Assembly: GCF_901933205.1 (NCBI RefSeq)
Contig: NC_044601.1
Location: 46,819,376-46,883,375, forward strand
Direction of reading: 5' to 3'
Source of the DNA: Camarhynchus parvulus
Lineage: Eukaryota; Chordata; Aves; Passeriformes; Thraupidae
Length of the DNA stretch: 64,000 nucleotides
Below are positions 1 to 12,370 of the stretch, one piece after another. How positions within the stretch are numbered: position 1 is the first letter of the stretch; each line of letters starts with the position of its first letter. The position numbers were made by a program, and so were the translations under genes. The notes below the pieces were generated by a model that worked only from the letters and a program-made list of their open reading frames with translations, was not told the DNA's origin and ran no database searches.

Positions 1-665
1 AAGGCAGGTCCTGCTTGACCAATGTGAGCCAGTGGGTGCCAAGGTGGCCAAGAAGGCCAGTGGCATCCTGGCCTGCATCAGCAACAGTGTGGCCAGCAGG
101 ACCAGGGCAGCAACTGTCCCCTTGTACTCCACACTGGTGAGGCCACAACAGCCACTTGAGGCGACACCTCAAGATCTGTGTTTAGTTCTGGGTCCCTCGC
201 GACAAGAAAGATATTGAATGGCACTGGAGTGTGTCCAAAGAACACCAACAGAGTTGGTGAAGGGTCTGGAGTACAAGTCTTATGAGAAGAGAGCTTGGGT
301 TGTTTAGCATGGAGTAAAAGGAGACCTTATCACTTCCTACAACTGCCTGAGAGGAGGTCGTGGCAAAGTGGGCACTGGCCTCTTCTCACAGGCCACAAGT
401 CACAGGAGAAAAGGAAGTGGCCTCAAGCTGTTCAAGGGGAGGTTCAGGTTGGACATCAGGAAGAATCTCTTCACTGACAGGGTAATTAGACATTGGAATG
501 GGTTGGCCAGGAATGTGGAGCAGTCAGCACCCCTGCAGGTGTCCAAGAAATAACTGGATATGGTACTTAGTTCCATGGTAGTTGACACAGTGGTGACTGG
601 TCAAACCTTAGACTCAATGATCTTGGAGGTCTTTCCCAATCTTAGTCATTCTATAATTCTAAATA
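1..665 (+). mobile_element. CR1 LINE, 5'-truncated, 3' end intact
   Basis: This is a typical 3' portion of an avian CR1 non-LTR retrotransposon. The end of ORF2 is visible as broken frames (for example [20 protein letters not shown] near 59-120). The usual untranslated tail follows (ggaatgggttggccaggaat at 495-514), ending in the short terminal repeat attctataattctaaa near 650-665. It is cut by the window edge. It lies in WDR41 intron 7, antisense to the gene. Several stops show that it is inactive. Confidence 0.9.
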
Positions 666-885
666 CAGAAACATTTTGTTTTGTATGTCATGCATATTTC
701 CAAAAATTCTTGAGTAAGATTAGTATATTTCCCTCTTTGTCAATGGTCAAAGAAAAAACATTGCTGACTACACCCTAATACCATTTACTTTTCCTATACA
801 ATTTCAGCAGAGTGCTCTTCAAACATATCTCTGATAAGCAGCTCTTACGGAGGAGAATGAACACTGGAAAATGCAAGATACTCAC

Positions 886-948
886 TTAGCTCTTTGCCAA
901 CTGCTGCTGCAACACAATTTTTGGGCAATTCAACCAAAGCACTGATGC
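886..948 (-). CDS. WDR41: WDR41 coding exon 7 (last one in the window)
   Basis: The exon has 63 nt between acceptor TTTTTTCAAAG and donor GTGAGT. Two bases complete Gly, then ISALVELPKNCVAAAVGKEL follows, with one base left for the next codon (probably Ile). The CAAAG acceptor is non-optimal but follows a T-rich tract. The next exon must lie left of position 1, because 1-665 is a repeat and 666-885 shows no WDR41-like coding segment. Confidence 0.94.
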   Translation of the reverse strand, partial: ASVLWLNCPKIVLQQQLAKS

Positions 949-3900
949 CTTTGAAAAAAGGAGGAAAAGGATATTGATTGATCACAAGAAAACACAACAA
1001 ACTGCTCATTCTTTATTAATAAAATTCTTAACAATCTACCTTCCACTTATCAAAACGAAAGTCTATTGACTTAAGTTAAATGGCATCAGAAATGAACAGT
1101 TTATCTCAAACAGAGGTAAGGTCAGGAGTTTTGGTCTGAATCAAGCAGAATTCTGAACATCCAGCTTGTGGTGAAGCTGAAATTAAATGATCTTTTTATT
1201 TTAAATACAATTAAGATATTTATGTTCTAATGCTGGACTGTATTAAAAACACCATGACAATTATTGCAGCTCTAAACACAGGCAGTACCAAAATCAGATA
1301 CTGATACTACCTCAAGTATGCACAATTCTAAAATAATATGCAGAGCAAGACAAAGAAGAATAAAGCATATGATAAAATGCCCAGCATCCTATCATCTGTT
1401 TTCATCCTGCACAAAATTTCCCCATCCTCCGCCAAAGCACCATTAGAGGAAAATTCCCCAAGGAATAAGCAACCTCTTTCCCCACAAAGGAAGTCAGAGA
1501 TTAGGACAGAACAGAGGGCCCATGCCACACATTCCGTTGACTCCTTGCACCAAAGTTTCAATAGCACTCCACACTAAACACTACAGTCCAACTGGTATTT
1601 AGCATGATATTTCATGTTGAGCCAAAAGAAGTATTAATACCCTCAAGGCTTTAGGAGACTTTGCCTACCACTACTTTATTCTATGACAAAAATAAGGCAA
1701 ATATCAGTTCCACCTTTGAATATGATTCACAGCTTTGTAAACATCTTGGTAAAGTACAGCAATAACATGAACAATTTTCTTCACAGGGACAGATAATATA
1801 GAAGTTTATCAACAGAAAAGCATGATTGACAGTGAGTTCTGATTATTATATTCCTATCGAAACATGCATTTTCTACATCAAAAGTACTGATTCTTAACAA
1901 TAAAAAAGTAATCTTTACTGCTCTGCTATTACAAATCTTCACTCTAGAAATATAATAAAACTCCCACTTAATCAGACAAAAAGTCAGTCAAAGGATCTGG
2001 TACATGTTACAGCAAACACATAAATCAGCATCTGAGCTCTAGCCCTGTAGTCCAAGATAATGTACAGTACTAGTTACTGAGATCTGAGATATTCTAAAAT
2101 TCATACAGTACAAAACATTAAAAGTGGTCTTAGTTCAGAAACTATTACATTTGACATTTAAAAAAATAAAGAGTGGCTCTAATACATAATGTTATCATTA
2201 GAATTAAAATGAATGGGCCAAGTTGGTTTTGCATCATTATACAGATCAATTTTACTTGCACTTTAACAGCTATAATGAGTCATTTCCATTTTTACCTGCA
2301 TCAGTAAGATGACTGGTCTTACACAAGAGATCTAATTTTTGGTTCCAAACACATAGATCACTCCCTCCAGACAACCATACATTCAGTCTTTGAAGAACTG
2401 TCAAACACTGCAGAACAAAAACCAGATATATGTCTCCTGCAAAAGTTCTTCGGGGAATTTTTCAGTGAAATGATCATGAGCTTTACTTAGATAAATCTGT
2501 AAGTACTATGAAATACAGTATCAAGGTCTCTGAGAAATACGTATTTAATTACACACTAATATGTTAAATTTTTCATCAACAGTGCAAAAACTTTAAATGT
2601 TGTAGGTTGCCTTTTCCAACACAGTAATAAAACCAAGTCACACCACTACCTTTGATTTACCTCCTCTCAAAAAGAAAACTGAGGTATTAAGAGATCCAAA
2701 ACCAAATTAAGAATTATGCCCACTTCTCAGCCATTATGTACCTATTCTCAAATAAAGCAATGCCATTCATTCTAACACACCTGCCCACATGACCCATGAT
2801 CCAGACATAATAGCTTAATGTATAAACAAAACAACAGACATTAATAGGGATTCATTCTTCAGTACCTTTACAGTAGAATGGAAACATGACACTTTTTGAA
2901 CCTGTCTGCCACTAGTGCAGTCCCAAACCTGTCTTTATTCATTAAGGAAACAGAAAGGTTTCTATGTATCATAAATGTAAATGCTGTTTTGGTAACTAAA
3001 TGACAGATTAGGAGAGAGGTATGCAGAGACTCAGTCTGCCAAACCCTGACAGTCTTCTCAATATTTGGCCTAAATGATACATTCATGAAGGCCAAATATT
3101 TGTATTCATTATGGATTCATTTTTTTGTGGCAAGGGATGTATCTACATGTAAACAATAACTAGTAAAACCCTGTGTAATCCAATTACACCTAGTGGGTAT
3201 GGGTAGCCTTAAAGTTTCGAGGTGGGCTGTAACCTGTGTCAGTGCTATCTTTAGAAGTAAAAGCCACAAAAAATCCAGAGAATTTTAAATTCTCTCCAGA
3301 TCAAAGGATACAATAACTGTTCTATCAGCTGATGCTGTTATAATCAAATTAGTTTTTTCTTCAGCAACATCTGAGGAAGAAAACGGTGCTATAGCTGTAA
3401 TTTTGTGTGTGTGCCCATGAAGTTCATGAAGTTTTTCTCCACTCTGAAAAATAAAAACATGGAAAACTAAGGTTAAAATAGCAACATGCCTACAGTAGCA
3501 GAAAATATAGGTATTAAATGACTTTTTAAAGCAAGAATTACTATGAGTCTAAAATCTCCCTTCCTAAAGAAATTTAAAGATTTTCTACTTACTACCTTCA
3601 GTACTGTTCAAGACCTTAAATGAAATAACATAGTATGAGTAAGTTTAAAGAAGTAGTACATAATGGAAATTATTCTCTGAGTAAAAAAGCTCTAAAAGCC
3701 CTTAGGAACACAATTCTGTATTAAACTCATTTAATTTTAAGGCAAATATTGGTTAATCATCCCTCTTAATAAATCCTACACCAATGAGATTTGTTGACAA
3801 ACCCTTACTTGAAAATGTATTTTTTTTAATTTTAACTATTGGAAAAACCTGACCTATATTTATGGCCAACCTCCTGCCAGATTTATTTACTATGCACATT

Positions 3901-6900
3901 GTCTATAGATTCAAGTGGGTGCTTTAGACAACTACAGCTACTTCTACTAACATTTTAGTTAAATGGAAATACTCTACAAACAAGCATGCAGAAACAAATT
4001 GGCATTTCAAGCATACAGCTAAAATACAGGGTAATTTTAACCGCAAACTTCTTGACAGATGTGGATTAATGTTTTAAATTAAAAGTGCAAAGATTTGCTT
4101 TAACAAACACAATAGAAGTCCTACAGAAATAGAAAATGGAACTCAGTTCATAAAGCTGGATATCCAAATGAGTTTTATGTTTACAAGCTGCTCAGAATAC
4201 TGGGCATATATATTCACACACATGGGTTTTAATATTAAAATCCCTTCACTTTTACAAATTATAGAATTATAAAAGGCTTTCAAAACCAGCAAAGCACTAG
4301 CGGAAACTGCTCAAAAGAAAAGTTTCAAGTCTCTCCTTCTGACCATTATAAATATCACAGAAATTTTTCAGAAGATTTAAAAGAAAATTTAAAGTCTGCA
4401 ATTTTTTCTTCCTCAATTGAATGACTGATAACACTGCAGACACTTCATACTTCTTACCAAACAATGTAACTCATATACTAGACTTCCTTAACCTATGTCT
4501 AATGCTCATCGGTTCTCTACAGTGTTGTCAATGATACGAAGAAACAGAGCAGTAGAGCAAAACAGCAGGTGTCACACTTAGCACTATTTGTATGATAAAA
4601 CTAATGTCTTATTAAGGTTTTCAAAAGTTGTAAGAAGATTTTTATCACAGCAAGCAATTAAGGGCATGTTCATGCATGGCATGAAATATTTAATTCCTAC
4701 TGACTTTGGTATCTTTTAAATACAATTTTGTGATAGCTCTCCATTAATCAGTCATACTAAAGAGGAATTACTAATAGAGTGACTGAAATGTATATAAATC
4801 TTAAATGTATATAAAAATCCTGGCAAGTTTGGGATCTTGCTACATATTTGTTGAGTTACTATCAGCATTTCAGCATTTACAGCAAACATAGAACATACTT
4901 TCAAAGAGTAACTAAAGTCACAACTTCACACTTCTACTTCTAAACAGAAAAACATTTTCAAACAGTAGCTCTGCAGCAACTCTTATTTATTCCGCCTTTT
5001 TGGCTCCTAGACATTTCCACCTCTCCTCTACAACTTCTACCCTGTGCAGAGCACACAAACCCCCCCTAAAATAGACCGCTAACCTGAGCATTCCACAGAA
5101 ATATGATTCCATCATCTCCTGCAGATGCAAACCTGGAAAAAAACCAAACCAAACAAAGAACCATAACAAACTGAAAACTTCACTATAGCATAATGTAATG
5201 GAAAAGCAGTAAATATTTAAAGAAGTAAAAATGTTTACAAGATATATCAGATTCAGTCTTTAAAGAATAAACATGCATTTTAAATCCTAATTACAGTTTC
5301 AAACTGAAATAGTATATATATATAAACATGCATTTGTAAATCCTAATTACAGTTCCTAAACTGAAATAGTGTATTTAAATAGGTGATTATCAACATATAC
5401 CTAATATAAGAACAAGACTTAAGAATTCTAATAGTGTTATAAAATGTCTTCATGGGTCACCTCAGTCTTTTCCAGCCATGATAGCCATCATCTATAACCC
5501 TGTCTGTTTCCTGAAGGAGCAAAGAATGGTCAAATGATCAAAAAAAATCTATTCTTAAAATGTGTTATGAACTCTGTTTAATTTAATGTGTCAAAGGCTA
5601 GAGTATTACTTGCAATTTTATCTCAGCCCAGTTTTTGGAAGACTCTTGCTGAGGCTTAGCCTTCTTTAGTGATCTTCCAATCAATATGAGCCTTACTTCA
5701 TGTTTAAAAAGTACAAGAGCAAAGAAGAGAAAACCCCAAAAAACCAACCAGCTTTCTGTTACATTCATAGAGGATTTATTTAGTATCTTCAAAAACCAAT
5801 ATGAGAAAATTTTCCACTCACTGGTTTTAGCTGAGCCACTGAGAAAACAAGAAAATCCTTCTGTAAAATTCTCACTAAGATGATATTATCTAAAGACCTG
5901 AAGCGTGAAACTTGGCTTACAATAGTTGACAAAAAGCACACAATGGAATAGCTGCAGAAACTAAACAAAAACATTTCAGAAGCTTGAGTAACAATACTAG
6001 TCTTACAGAAAAGAATCAAGTGAAAAATATTATCATGTGTTTAACAATATAGAAAATGCCATATTCTTGATAAATAAAATTTAGAATTACTGCCAGTAAC
6101 AACTGAAATAACTCTATTAAATTCCTCAAACTCTCAGAATACTAACCAGCTATACATGTCCTCATTATCCATATACTATTTCACAACCTATCTTAAACAT
6201 CACCACTAAGGCTTTAGTTTTACAATGATTATCATTATTTTAGCTTTAGTAATTTACCTGCCACCAAATAACAAAGCCCAAAATGGTAAAAGACTTCTTT
6301 TTATAAGACTGCATGTGCAAGCTAAGAATACTGTGGTGTTTCTACAAAGATGAATTACACATATTCAGCTTACATTTGAGAAAAACATACTTTGATAAAG
6401 GGTTATTTTACTAAGTTGTCTGGGGAAAAAAAAGACTGAAGAAACCATACAAGATTCTTCCATTTTAGTACGAATCTTCTGGTGGACTACTACTCAGAAA
6501 AATAAATGTTATAAAAATGCATGTAACTTTCCTGACATACATATATATATATATATATATATAACATTTAAAACAAAAACTGACAAGCTAAAAATCCTCC
6601 ATGGAGACTTCTGTGAAATTTTACTTATGTATATATATATAGATGTATATAATATTAGAAAATAAGATTCTGTGGGCATTTCTGAACTGGAAGAGACCAC
6701 TAGCAAGGTCTCTTCCAAACAATGTGCATGGGGAGGAAGAGAATCTTCAGAATCTTCCATCATGAAACACCTATAGAATATAAAACAAACTCTAGGCCAT
6801 GTTAACTTCATGCCGTGTATTGATGACTATATTAGAATTTCTCTTCTGTATCTAATCGGTAAAAGATATCAATTACTACATCTCCTTAACAGGGCTAATC

Positions 6901-9900
6901 TTGCCTATTACTTATGTTCTTAGTCACTAACATTTTCTATTTAATTCTCCACATCAGTCAAGAGTCACTACATTTTATGATTGAATAAAGACTCTACAAT
7001 CTTACTTTTAAAGCAGAAAATTATTCCTTCTCTCATCGAATTGTGTTAAAGAACATGCAAGGTAAATTTAGAGAAAACTAGAATAGAAACTAGGTTGTAA
7101 TGTACAACTATCATAATTTATTCTCTCAGTCACACTTCCTAAGTGACAAAAGTAAATAAAATTATTTCATCTTCTTAACCAGTTTTCCAGTTTTTAGATA
7201 ACTCTGTCCTCAGAAGATACATAACTCAGTCTTCAGAAGTTACAGACAGAGATTATTAGGAAATATACAGAAAGGTGCATATAGCTGAAACCTGAAGGAG
7301 AGAAACAAAGGAACTATCAGTTTCAAAGAAGTATTGCAAGTTGAACCAGATCAAACTGGAAGAGACATGTAGGGCAGAGGTCAGGCATACAGTGACTTTT
7401 GCTAAGCACTCATTCTGAATAAAGTAGCTAAAACTTTAAATCTTGCAAAGCTAAAAAAATTGCATTAACCAAAACTCAAGTGAATTTAGCACTATAGCAT
7501 CAAAAGAAGTGCAACAAAAGATCAGAAAGAAAGGAAAAGCAACACTCCTTGTTGAAGATGTCATGTCCAATTCTACAGCACATCTGTAGGAGTCTATTAC
7601 ACTCTTTCGTAGAACCAGAAGGTAAAACAACAGCTATCCTCAATTCAGAAACACAGGACACATGCATCCTGTCAGAAAAGCAGCAGACTGCATATTGTCC
7701 TGTAAGAATCTATGCATGTATAGAAGGCAGCACTCAGACCAGGAACAGACTGAAAAAGAACAGATGGATTAGCTAAAGGCAATTCTTATAACAAATGAAT
7801 CTGTACTGAGAAACATAACATAATGACCATTATTTTCTCATTAAAGTATGACTTAAAAGAAAAGACAAAAGATACAGTAACATAGCAAGAAAAGGGAGTA
7901 TTCATCCCTTGACTTAACACCAGTTTTTCCAGCTCTCACCCCCAAAAGTAAAAACACAGGATTAAAATGGTACTACATTTTTACAAACATATTGCCAAGG
8001 ACACTGTAAAACAATTTGAAATGGTATTTCATACCTGCAATCATCTATTTGCACTAGAAATCGTACTATGTCTTGATGGCCTTTCAACACAAGGAGTTCC
8101 GTGTAAGGATTCTGTATTTGTTCTTCACCAATTGTCTGTACAGAGGATTTCTAAAATTCATAAAAAAGGAAGTAAATTTATTTTGTACTTACATAATTAT
8201 TTTCATGAGGTCTTTGTAATGTCTAACAGTCTACATACAGACCCATGTGTAAAGTTTCTGAAATACCATTTTGCCTTAATGAAAATTATAATAAAATATA
8301 ATTTCCTGTTATTTCATATAAATAATAGCTTTCTATAGAATGTATTTTAAATTACGATATAGCATTTTCTTTTCAACAAAAACATTTTGTACCGATTTAA
8401 TCGCTGATACAGTGAGATGAAACCCAGCTCAGTTATAAGCTGTCATGTGAAGCCAGCTTCATGACTCAATTCACCATACATTCAGTTTTTCATTAAATTA
8501 CACCTTTTACAAGATGGCTGTGAACCTCTCATATCTTTCATCTACTGTTCAATGTTAAAATCCTATGTAAATACAACATATTTAAAACAAACAAGAACAA
8601 ACGCTGTTCTGTTGCATAATATGTAAATCACCCACTGGTAGCCTATTCACAAAATACCACAGCAAACTGCTTAAAAATATAGAGAATGATTAATCATTTT
8701 ATAGAACAGCATCTGCAATTACCCCCAACTAGACTATTAATTAGAAGAACAATCAATCACTTGGAGCAATCTGATCACTAGGCAGGGTCAGTAAAATACT
8801 GCATAGAACTGCATTTTCAAGGCAGAATAGTTCTGCCAATCTCAATCACCATTTTATTTCAAGACAACGTTTTTGTAATTAAGATCTTAAACATTCTGAA
8901 ACAACTTGTCAGACCTTTTTTAACCATCTAAATAGTGACAGCACTCTCTCCCTTCTGGATTTACTTTACACAACAGTCAACATCATACTATTTCCAAGAC
9001 TGTCCTTTCTTTGAGAACTTCAACAGAATGTACATTGTAAAAACAGCAACTACAGAACACTGCAACATGGATGGATTGCAACATCCATCACATGACAAGG
9101 TAACACCACATGAAAGACAAACGTGTCATCCTCAGAAACTTGAACTTTTTCTTGCAGGATTAATAAATTATTTTCTGTTACTTTGACATTGGTACTATGA
9201 TATTATTCTTTGAGAACTAAGAACAACATAGTTAATAAATATGGGTGGAAAGAAACCTGTTGTTATTTTAAAAATGAAGAGTTCTTAATTTTTAAATGAA
9301 GCTGTTGTGATTTTATATTGCTTTTGTCCTACCTGATGCAATTCACAAAGCAACTGTTCCTCATTTTGTGCAATCACATGAGAACGGCAGTTCCCCTTTA
9401 AAATAATGCAAGTAGAATCTGCATGGCTGTAATAATAAATTAAATAACTTGGATTTCATCCATTATAAGCTAATCAAAACATTCATTTTAAAAAATTAGA
9501 GTTCTAAAAGTCCTAAGGAAATCTCAGTATATCAATACTACAGTCAGAAAACATACACTCAGAAAACAATTTTAACACCATTCTGAAAAACTCAGAATTT
9601 GTATCATTAGCAGCCCAATTGTACAGTCTGATGTTGCTTCCTATTCAATACAAGATGGTGTTATTTCTTTTGAACAACATGTCTGATCTTAATTCTAACA
9701 ATGCCTGTGAATACTGAAAGACACAGGGCTGATAAGGTACTTATATATGAGAACAAAATAACATCTTTTTCCCCAGAAATGTCATACAACAAGTTATGCT
9801 CTCTTGAGATCTTCATTAATATTTACCCAAGTGTTGGGTTACGTGAGTGTTCTTCCTCTGAAGAAATCTATTTTTTTATACAAAAAAAACTGCTAACTGG

Positions 9901-12165
9901 ACTCTCCTGTACCAACACCAAGTTTCTGGAGGTAAAAGCTGCATACTGATGTTAATGGAATCTACTCCCAACATGCATACTTTTATGCATGACCTGCAAG
10001 CAACAATATAGTAATCAGGAAAAAAAAATTCATCTCAACCTCAAAACTTCCCAAGATGTGAAGCATTTAAAAAGTGGGATTTTCAAAAGCTATTCATGAA
10101 AAACACAGATACGAGAGTACACAGGCATACTGATCTACTGATCATGGAGCATGACAGATTAGCTCCTATAGAGCACAATGCTCCTGCACTGAAGTGGTCC
10201 CGCCACCAAAGCCACCATAACTTAGATAACACCCTGGCTGGCCATCAACTGAAGAGATTCTGATTCCACAGTTTAAAAAAAAAAAAAAAAAGAAATGAGT
10301 AAGGAGAAGTTTCCATTTCACAAACTTAGGACAGCTTTGCCAGAGGCTCCCTCTATTCACCCAGTGCAATGACACTCGTAACACATCTGCCTGAAGTCAC
10401 AGCACAGGAAACAAGCACCATAAGTCCATACACACATTGCTGTGGGCTTTCTTACCTATTGAAGAACTAATGGTGATGAAGATTATTAAATGAAACAATA
10501 TTGCATCATGCAGGGGGGGGAAAGTCTAGGGACTAACCCTCAGGAATACTTGTTCTTCAGATTTTCAGCTGAGAAGCAAAATTATTACTATTGTTCCATA
10601 ACTCTGTGAGAGCAAAACAATGAGAACAAAAGTCCTGTGGATTGGATTTAACCGAGGCATCAATGGAAGAAGCAGGCCACACCTTGATTTATGCTCATGC
10701 TTTATTAAATCACAGTATATAAACCAAAGCTGAAGTCAAACTTTGGAGATGGACACAAAATTATGTGGTTTTCTAGCACATCTGAGAAAACTGCATCATT
10801 ATTTCCTATCCTCCTTCTAAAAACAACTGCACACAAACCTGCAAATGTGACTGCAATCCAACTGGCATTTTGACTGATGACAAAAGTCAGAGGTATTTCC
10901 ACCCATCATCATTCCAACTTGGTGCAGACCCAAATTAAGCACTGACCTTTAAAGTCAACCATAATATTGGTATAACTTGCTCATGAACAGCAGCTGAAAA
11001 ATAATTATTTCCTCATACTTGCCTAGATTACAAAAGCACTAAGTGCATGGAGCGCAGCAATACTTTCAATTAACTCTTGTTAAATCCATGCTGAGAACTT
11101 CAGCAGACACTTAGAGACAAGAAAATTCCAGAAATTTCTCCGTCTAATCCAGTAACATTACTCTTAATCTGAGCAGCAACAAGGATGTCACTGTATAGTA
11201 CACTCCAGAACAAAGCATATTTCATGGATGAGGTACTAAGAAGAAATGCTGGTAAGCTATTACAAACTACTGCGACACCTAAATAACAACTTACTACCTA
11301 TAACTTACATTATCGACCTCAGAGTCCTGGAAGCAGGACTTGCAAGAACTGCATGAAAGCCACACACGATAACCCCCGCAGAGCAGGAGCTTAGCTCGGT
11401 CGTTCTGCTGCTCACAGAATCAATTAGGTTTGGAAAGACGCCTGAGACCGAGCCCAGCCTGTAATAAACACCACCTTGCCAACTAGACCACGGCACTGAG
11501 TGCCACGTCCAGTCCTTAAACACCTCGAAGGATGGTGATTCCACTACCTCCCTGAGCACTCCATTCCAATATCCAATCACTCTTTCTGTGAAGAAATTAT
11601 TTCTGATGCTCAGCCTGAATCTCCCCTGGTGCGGCTTGAGACTGTGTCCTCACCCTGTCACTGGTTGCTTGGGACAAGACACCAACCCCCAGGCCTACTC
11701 CCTCTTTTCAAGTAGTTGGAGAGAGCGACAAGATCTCTCCTGAGCCTCCCTGTCCCCAGGATAAAACCAACCGAGCCCCCTCAACTACCCCACACAGGAC
11801 TTGTGGCCCCAACCCATCTCTGTTCCCCTTCTCCCGACACGCTCCAGCACCTCAATGTCCTCCTTGAACTGAAGTGCTCAGACCTAGACGCAGGCCTTGA
11901 GGTTCGCCTCTGTGTTTTCCCAGCTCCCTTGTTTCTCTTTGAGGACGCCCGTAATCCGTTCTATCAGTCCGACTGCCTCGCAGGCCGACACCCGGCCCGG
12001 AGCACGGGCCATCCCGGGGCCAAACCCACCCGCGGGAAAGGCCATGGCCCAGCGCATCCCGACCTCACGGCACCACCAGCCCCAAGCGCAGAGCTCCGCA
12101 GGGAGCCGTCTCACCTCGGCCAAGCCCTGCGGCTCCCGGCCGCCGCCGATCAGCCAGCGCAGCAT
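886..12165 (-). CDS. WDR41: WDR41, WD repeat domain 41 (5' half of gene, seven coding exons)
   Basis: This is a spliced CDS whose exons are 12115-12165, 8035-8150, 5084-5132, 3312-3443, 2866-2928, 2296-2407 and 886-948, read right to left. All junctions are GT-AG and all phases agree, giving 586 coding nt (about 195 residues) without a stop. The N-terminus MLRWLIGGGREPQGLAE and the later segments match WDR41 as I recall it from mammals. Several WD-type repeats are visible, for example SAGDDGIIFLWNAQ and TASADRTVIVWDC. Known role: WDR41 is a beta-propeller partner of C9orf72 and SMCR8 and brings that complex to lysosomes. The human protein is about 460 residues, so roughly the C-terminal 60% lies beyond the left edge. 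Nothing in the visible exons suggests a pseudogene. The neighbouring OTP is on the same strand but far upstream, so co-regulation is not implied. Confidence 0.96.
949..2295 (-). other. WDR41: WDR41 intron 6
   Basis: This AT-rich intron lies between exons 7 and 6. I see no repeat family or coding segment in it. The short frames at 1328-1577 on both strands mirror each other and carry no recognisable domain. Smaller introns 5 (2408-2865) and 4 (2929-3311) are likewise plain AT-rich sequence. Confidence 0.8.
2296..2407 (-). CDS. WDR41: WDR41 coding exon 6
   Basis: The exon has 112 nt after the pyrimidine-rich acceptor TTTTTGTTCTGCAG. It encodes CLTVLQRLNVWLSGGSDLC, then VWNQKLDLLCKTSHLTDA plus one base of a Gly codon, ending at a GTAAAA donor. 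It includes the WLSGG..LCVWN repeat signature of this protein. Confidence 0.96.
2866..2928 (-). CDS. WDR41: WDR41 coding exon 5
   Basis: The exon has 63 nt (21 codons), VWDCTSGRQVQKVSCFHSTV then K, between a GACAG acceptor and a GTACTG donor. It completes the WD dipeptide after exon 4 and keeps phase 0 at both ends. It matches the human WDR41 segment as I recall it, with few changes. Confidence 0.96.
3312..3443 (-). CDS. WDR41: WDR41 coding exon 4
   Basis: The exon has 132 nt (44 codons) from SGEKLHELHGHTHKITAI to TASADRTVI. It has a TTTTTCAG acceptor and a GTATCC donor. Read through the donor, the frame reaches a stop within a few codons (genomic LERI then TAA), which supports splicing here. 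The next exon supplies the missing V-W-D of the repeat. GH at the front and a TASADRTVI strand at the end form one WD repeat. Confidence 0.95.
3444..5083 (-). other. WDR41: WDR41 intron 3
   Basis: AT-rich intron sequence between exons 4 and 3. Nothing beyond ordinary low-complexity stretches was seen. Confidence 0.8.
5084..5132 (-). CDS. WDR41: WDR41 coding exon 3
   Basis: This short exon has 49 nt between acceptor TTTTCCAG and donor GTTAGC. One base completes the Arg codon from exon 2, then 16 codons read FASAGDDGIIFLWNAQ. This is the end of a WD repeat, with W-N in place of W-D. It ends in phase 0. Confidence 0.95.
5267..5374. repeat. Two tandem copies of a ~53-bp unit
   Basis: A unit beginning ataaacatgcattt and containing aaatcctaattacag and aaactgaaatagt occurs at about 5267-5316 and again at about 5321-5374. 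The copies differ by a few substitutions and one- to two-base indels. A short TA run lies between them. It looks like a local slippage duplication in WDR41 intron 2. Confidence 0.8.
6540..6562. repeat. (AT)n microsatellite
   Basis: An uninterrupted AT dinucleotide run of about 11 units lies in WDR41 intron 2. A second, shorter TA run follows near 6630-6640. Confidence 0.9.
8035..8150 (-). CDS. WDR41: WDR41 coding exon 2
   Basis: The exon has 116 nt between a TTTTAG acceptor and a CAG|GTATGA donor. It encodes KSSVQTIGEEQ, then NPYTELLVLKGHQDIVRF and FLVQIDDC, plus two bases of an Arg codon. The GH dipeptide opens the first WD-type repeat. It starts in phase 0 and leaves two bases over, which fits exons 1 and 3. 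Confidence 0.96.
9333..9426 (-). other. Possible unannotated exon in WDR41 intron 1
   Basis: This 94-nt segment has a good acceptor (ttattattacag) and a strong donor (CAG|GTAGGA). One frame is open across it, reading HADSTCIILKGNCRSHVIAQ and then NEEQLLCELHQ. I do not recognise the peptide. Because 94 is not a multiple of three, including it between WDR41 exons 1 and 2 would shift the frame. Openness over 31 codons is not significant by itself. It could be an alternative WDR41 exon that triggers decay, an exon of another minus-strand transcript, an old repeat, or chance. Confidence 0.2.
11414..11900 (-). mobile_element. CR1 LINE fragment
   Basis: This is a truncated CR1 in reverse orientation. 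Its 3' end is at the left (cagaatcaattaggtttgga near 11415-11434). Typical internal phrases follow, such as ccattccaatatccaatcac and aagaaattatttctgatgct. The 5' truncation is near 11900, about 215 bp from WDR41 exon 1. It has the same orientation as the gene. Confidence 0.88.
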
Positions 12166-12370
12166 GGAGAGCGGGCCTGGGGCCGCGTCCGGGCCCTCCT
12201 GCGGCACCGGCGGGCGGCAGCTGAGGGACAGGCTGCTCAATCGAGCTCCGCGCGGACACCCGCCCGCCGGCGGGCGGGGCCGGGCCGGGCAGGAGCAGTC
12301 GATGGCCGAGCGGGTGCGCTGTGAGGGTCGTGCCGGTGTTACTGCGCGGCCTCGTACGGCGGGCAAGTGA
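11950..12370 (-). promoter_or_regulatory. WDR41: WDR41 CpG-rich promoter and 5' leader
   Basis: A sharp rise in GC and CpG content surrounds WDR41 exon 1, inside otherwise AT-rich DNA. It falls back abruptly after about 12365. No clear TATA box is present upstream of the start codon, which fits a TATA-less housekeeping promoter. Transcription probably starts between about 12200 and 12370; the exact site cannot be seen. Confidence 0.7.
12115..12165 (-). CDS. WDR41: WDR41 coding exon 1 (start codon)
   Basis: The exon holds 17 codons, MLRWLIGGGREPQGLAE, ending in GAG and followed by a GTGAG donor in phase 0. The ATG is at 12163-12165. Its context is poor (CTCTCC before the ATG, pyrimidine at -3). 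It is nevertheless the first ATG in this frame, and the peptide matches the known WDR41 N-terminus. The exon sits inside a CpG-rich block. Confidence 0.96.

Larger units (their letters stand above)
5133..8034 (-). other. WDR41: WDR41 intron 2 with a short tandem duplication and an AT microsatellite
   Basis: AT-rich intron sequence. It contains a duplicated unit of about 53 bp at 5267-5374 and an (AT)n run at 6540-6562. The rest shows no coding or repeat signal that I recognise. Confidence 0.75.
8151..12114 (-). other. WDR41: WDR41 intron 1
   Basis: This first intron of about 4 kb contains a poly-A run at 10275-10291, a truncated CR1 at about 11414-11900, and one unexplained exon-like segment at 9333-9426. 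The remainder is AT-rich sequence without a recognisable feature. Confidence 0.8.

Noticed and set aside
12166..12366. An open frame continuing 67 codons upstream of, and in frame with, the WDR41 start
   Set aside because: It begins at TTG rather than ATG, lies in the GC-rich leader where stops are rare, and the known N-terminus starts at MLRWL. An N-terminal extension by near-cognate initiation cannot be excluded but is unsupported.
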